From positions 1-6,087 of the forward strand of contig SFMI01000107.1 of NCBI GenBank assembly GCA_004554425.1: a stretch of 6,087 nucleotides of DNA, written 5' to 3'. Positions 6,047-6,087 of this stretch are shown here, piece after piece (the stretch's first letter is position 1; every line of letters starts with the position of its first letter). A program made the position numbers and the translations under genes. The stretch comes from Candidatus Saccharimonadota bacterium. Its GTDB lineage: Bacteria; Eremiobacterota; Xenobia; Xenobiales; Xenobiaceae. Under the pieces are notes generated by a model. It was not told where the DNA came from. It was given only the letters and a program-made list of their open reading frames with translations, and did not search any database.

Positions 6047-6087
6047 ATGAATGGCGTCAACTTTGGATGAAATTGCAGCCTTACTGT

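Noticed and set aside
5991..6081. AGGCTGCA (5991-5998) repeated inverted as TGCAGCCT (6074-6081)
   Set aside because: Only 8 bp, and one copy is already explained as a terminator arm. Probably chance.

Overview
The window holds two transcription units separated by a 764-bp gene-poor region, and ends in a short hairpin that looks like the end of a mobile element. The left unit (minus strand) is a 5'-complete gene, cut by the window edge, for a secreted lipoprotein with Ig-like beta-sandwich character. The right unit (plus strand) is a tight two-gene signalling operon. It encodes a membrane-anchored GAF histidine-kinase-like protein and, 1 nt later, an 839-residue transmembrane receptor Ser/Thr kinase. 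This kinase has a full-length branched-chain-amino-acid-type (LivJ/Peripla_BP_6) binding domain on the outside. A strong terminator follows.

Organism: the lipoprotein signal and a periplasmic-type binding domain suggest a cell with an outer membrane. The moderate-to-low G+C and the Hanks-type kinase fused to a sensory domain recall kinase-rich lineages such as Cyanobacteria/Vampirovibrionia (Melainabacteria), or candidate phyla with many eukaryotic-like kinases. Nothing in the window fixes the taxon, so this is inference.

Region by region: 1-1372 lipoprotein (minus). 1373-2136 intergenic, containing a long hairpin (1430-1472), further small hairpins, an orphan plus-strand intrinsic terminator (1758-1806), an AT-rich stretch with a possible promoter (perfect TATAAT at 2014-2019), and a 19-codon ORF (2075-2134) that may be the detached N-terminus of the histidine kinase. 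2137-3420 histidine-kinase-like gene. 3422-5941 receptor Ser/Thr kinase. 5965-6005 terminator, probably bidirectional. 6025-6046 IS200/IS605-type palindrome.

Working model (inference): the binding domain senses an amino-acid-like ligand outside the cytoplasmic membrane and passes the signal across one membrane helix to an apparently active cytoplasmic kinase. The co-translated GAF/HisKA protein keeps its phospho-acceptor histidine, but its ATP-binding N and G1 boxes are badly eroded. It may therefore be a partner, scaffold or phosphorylation target of the kinase rather than a conventional sensor kinase.
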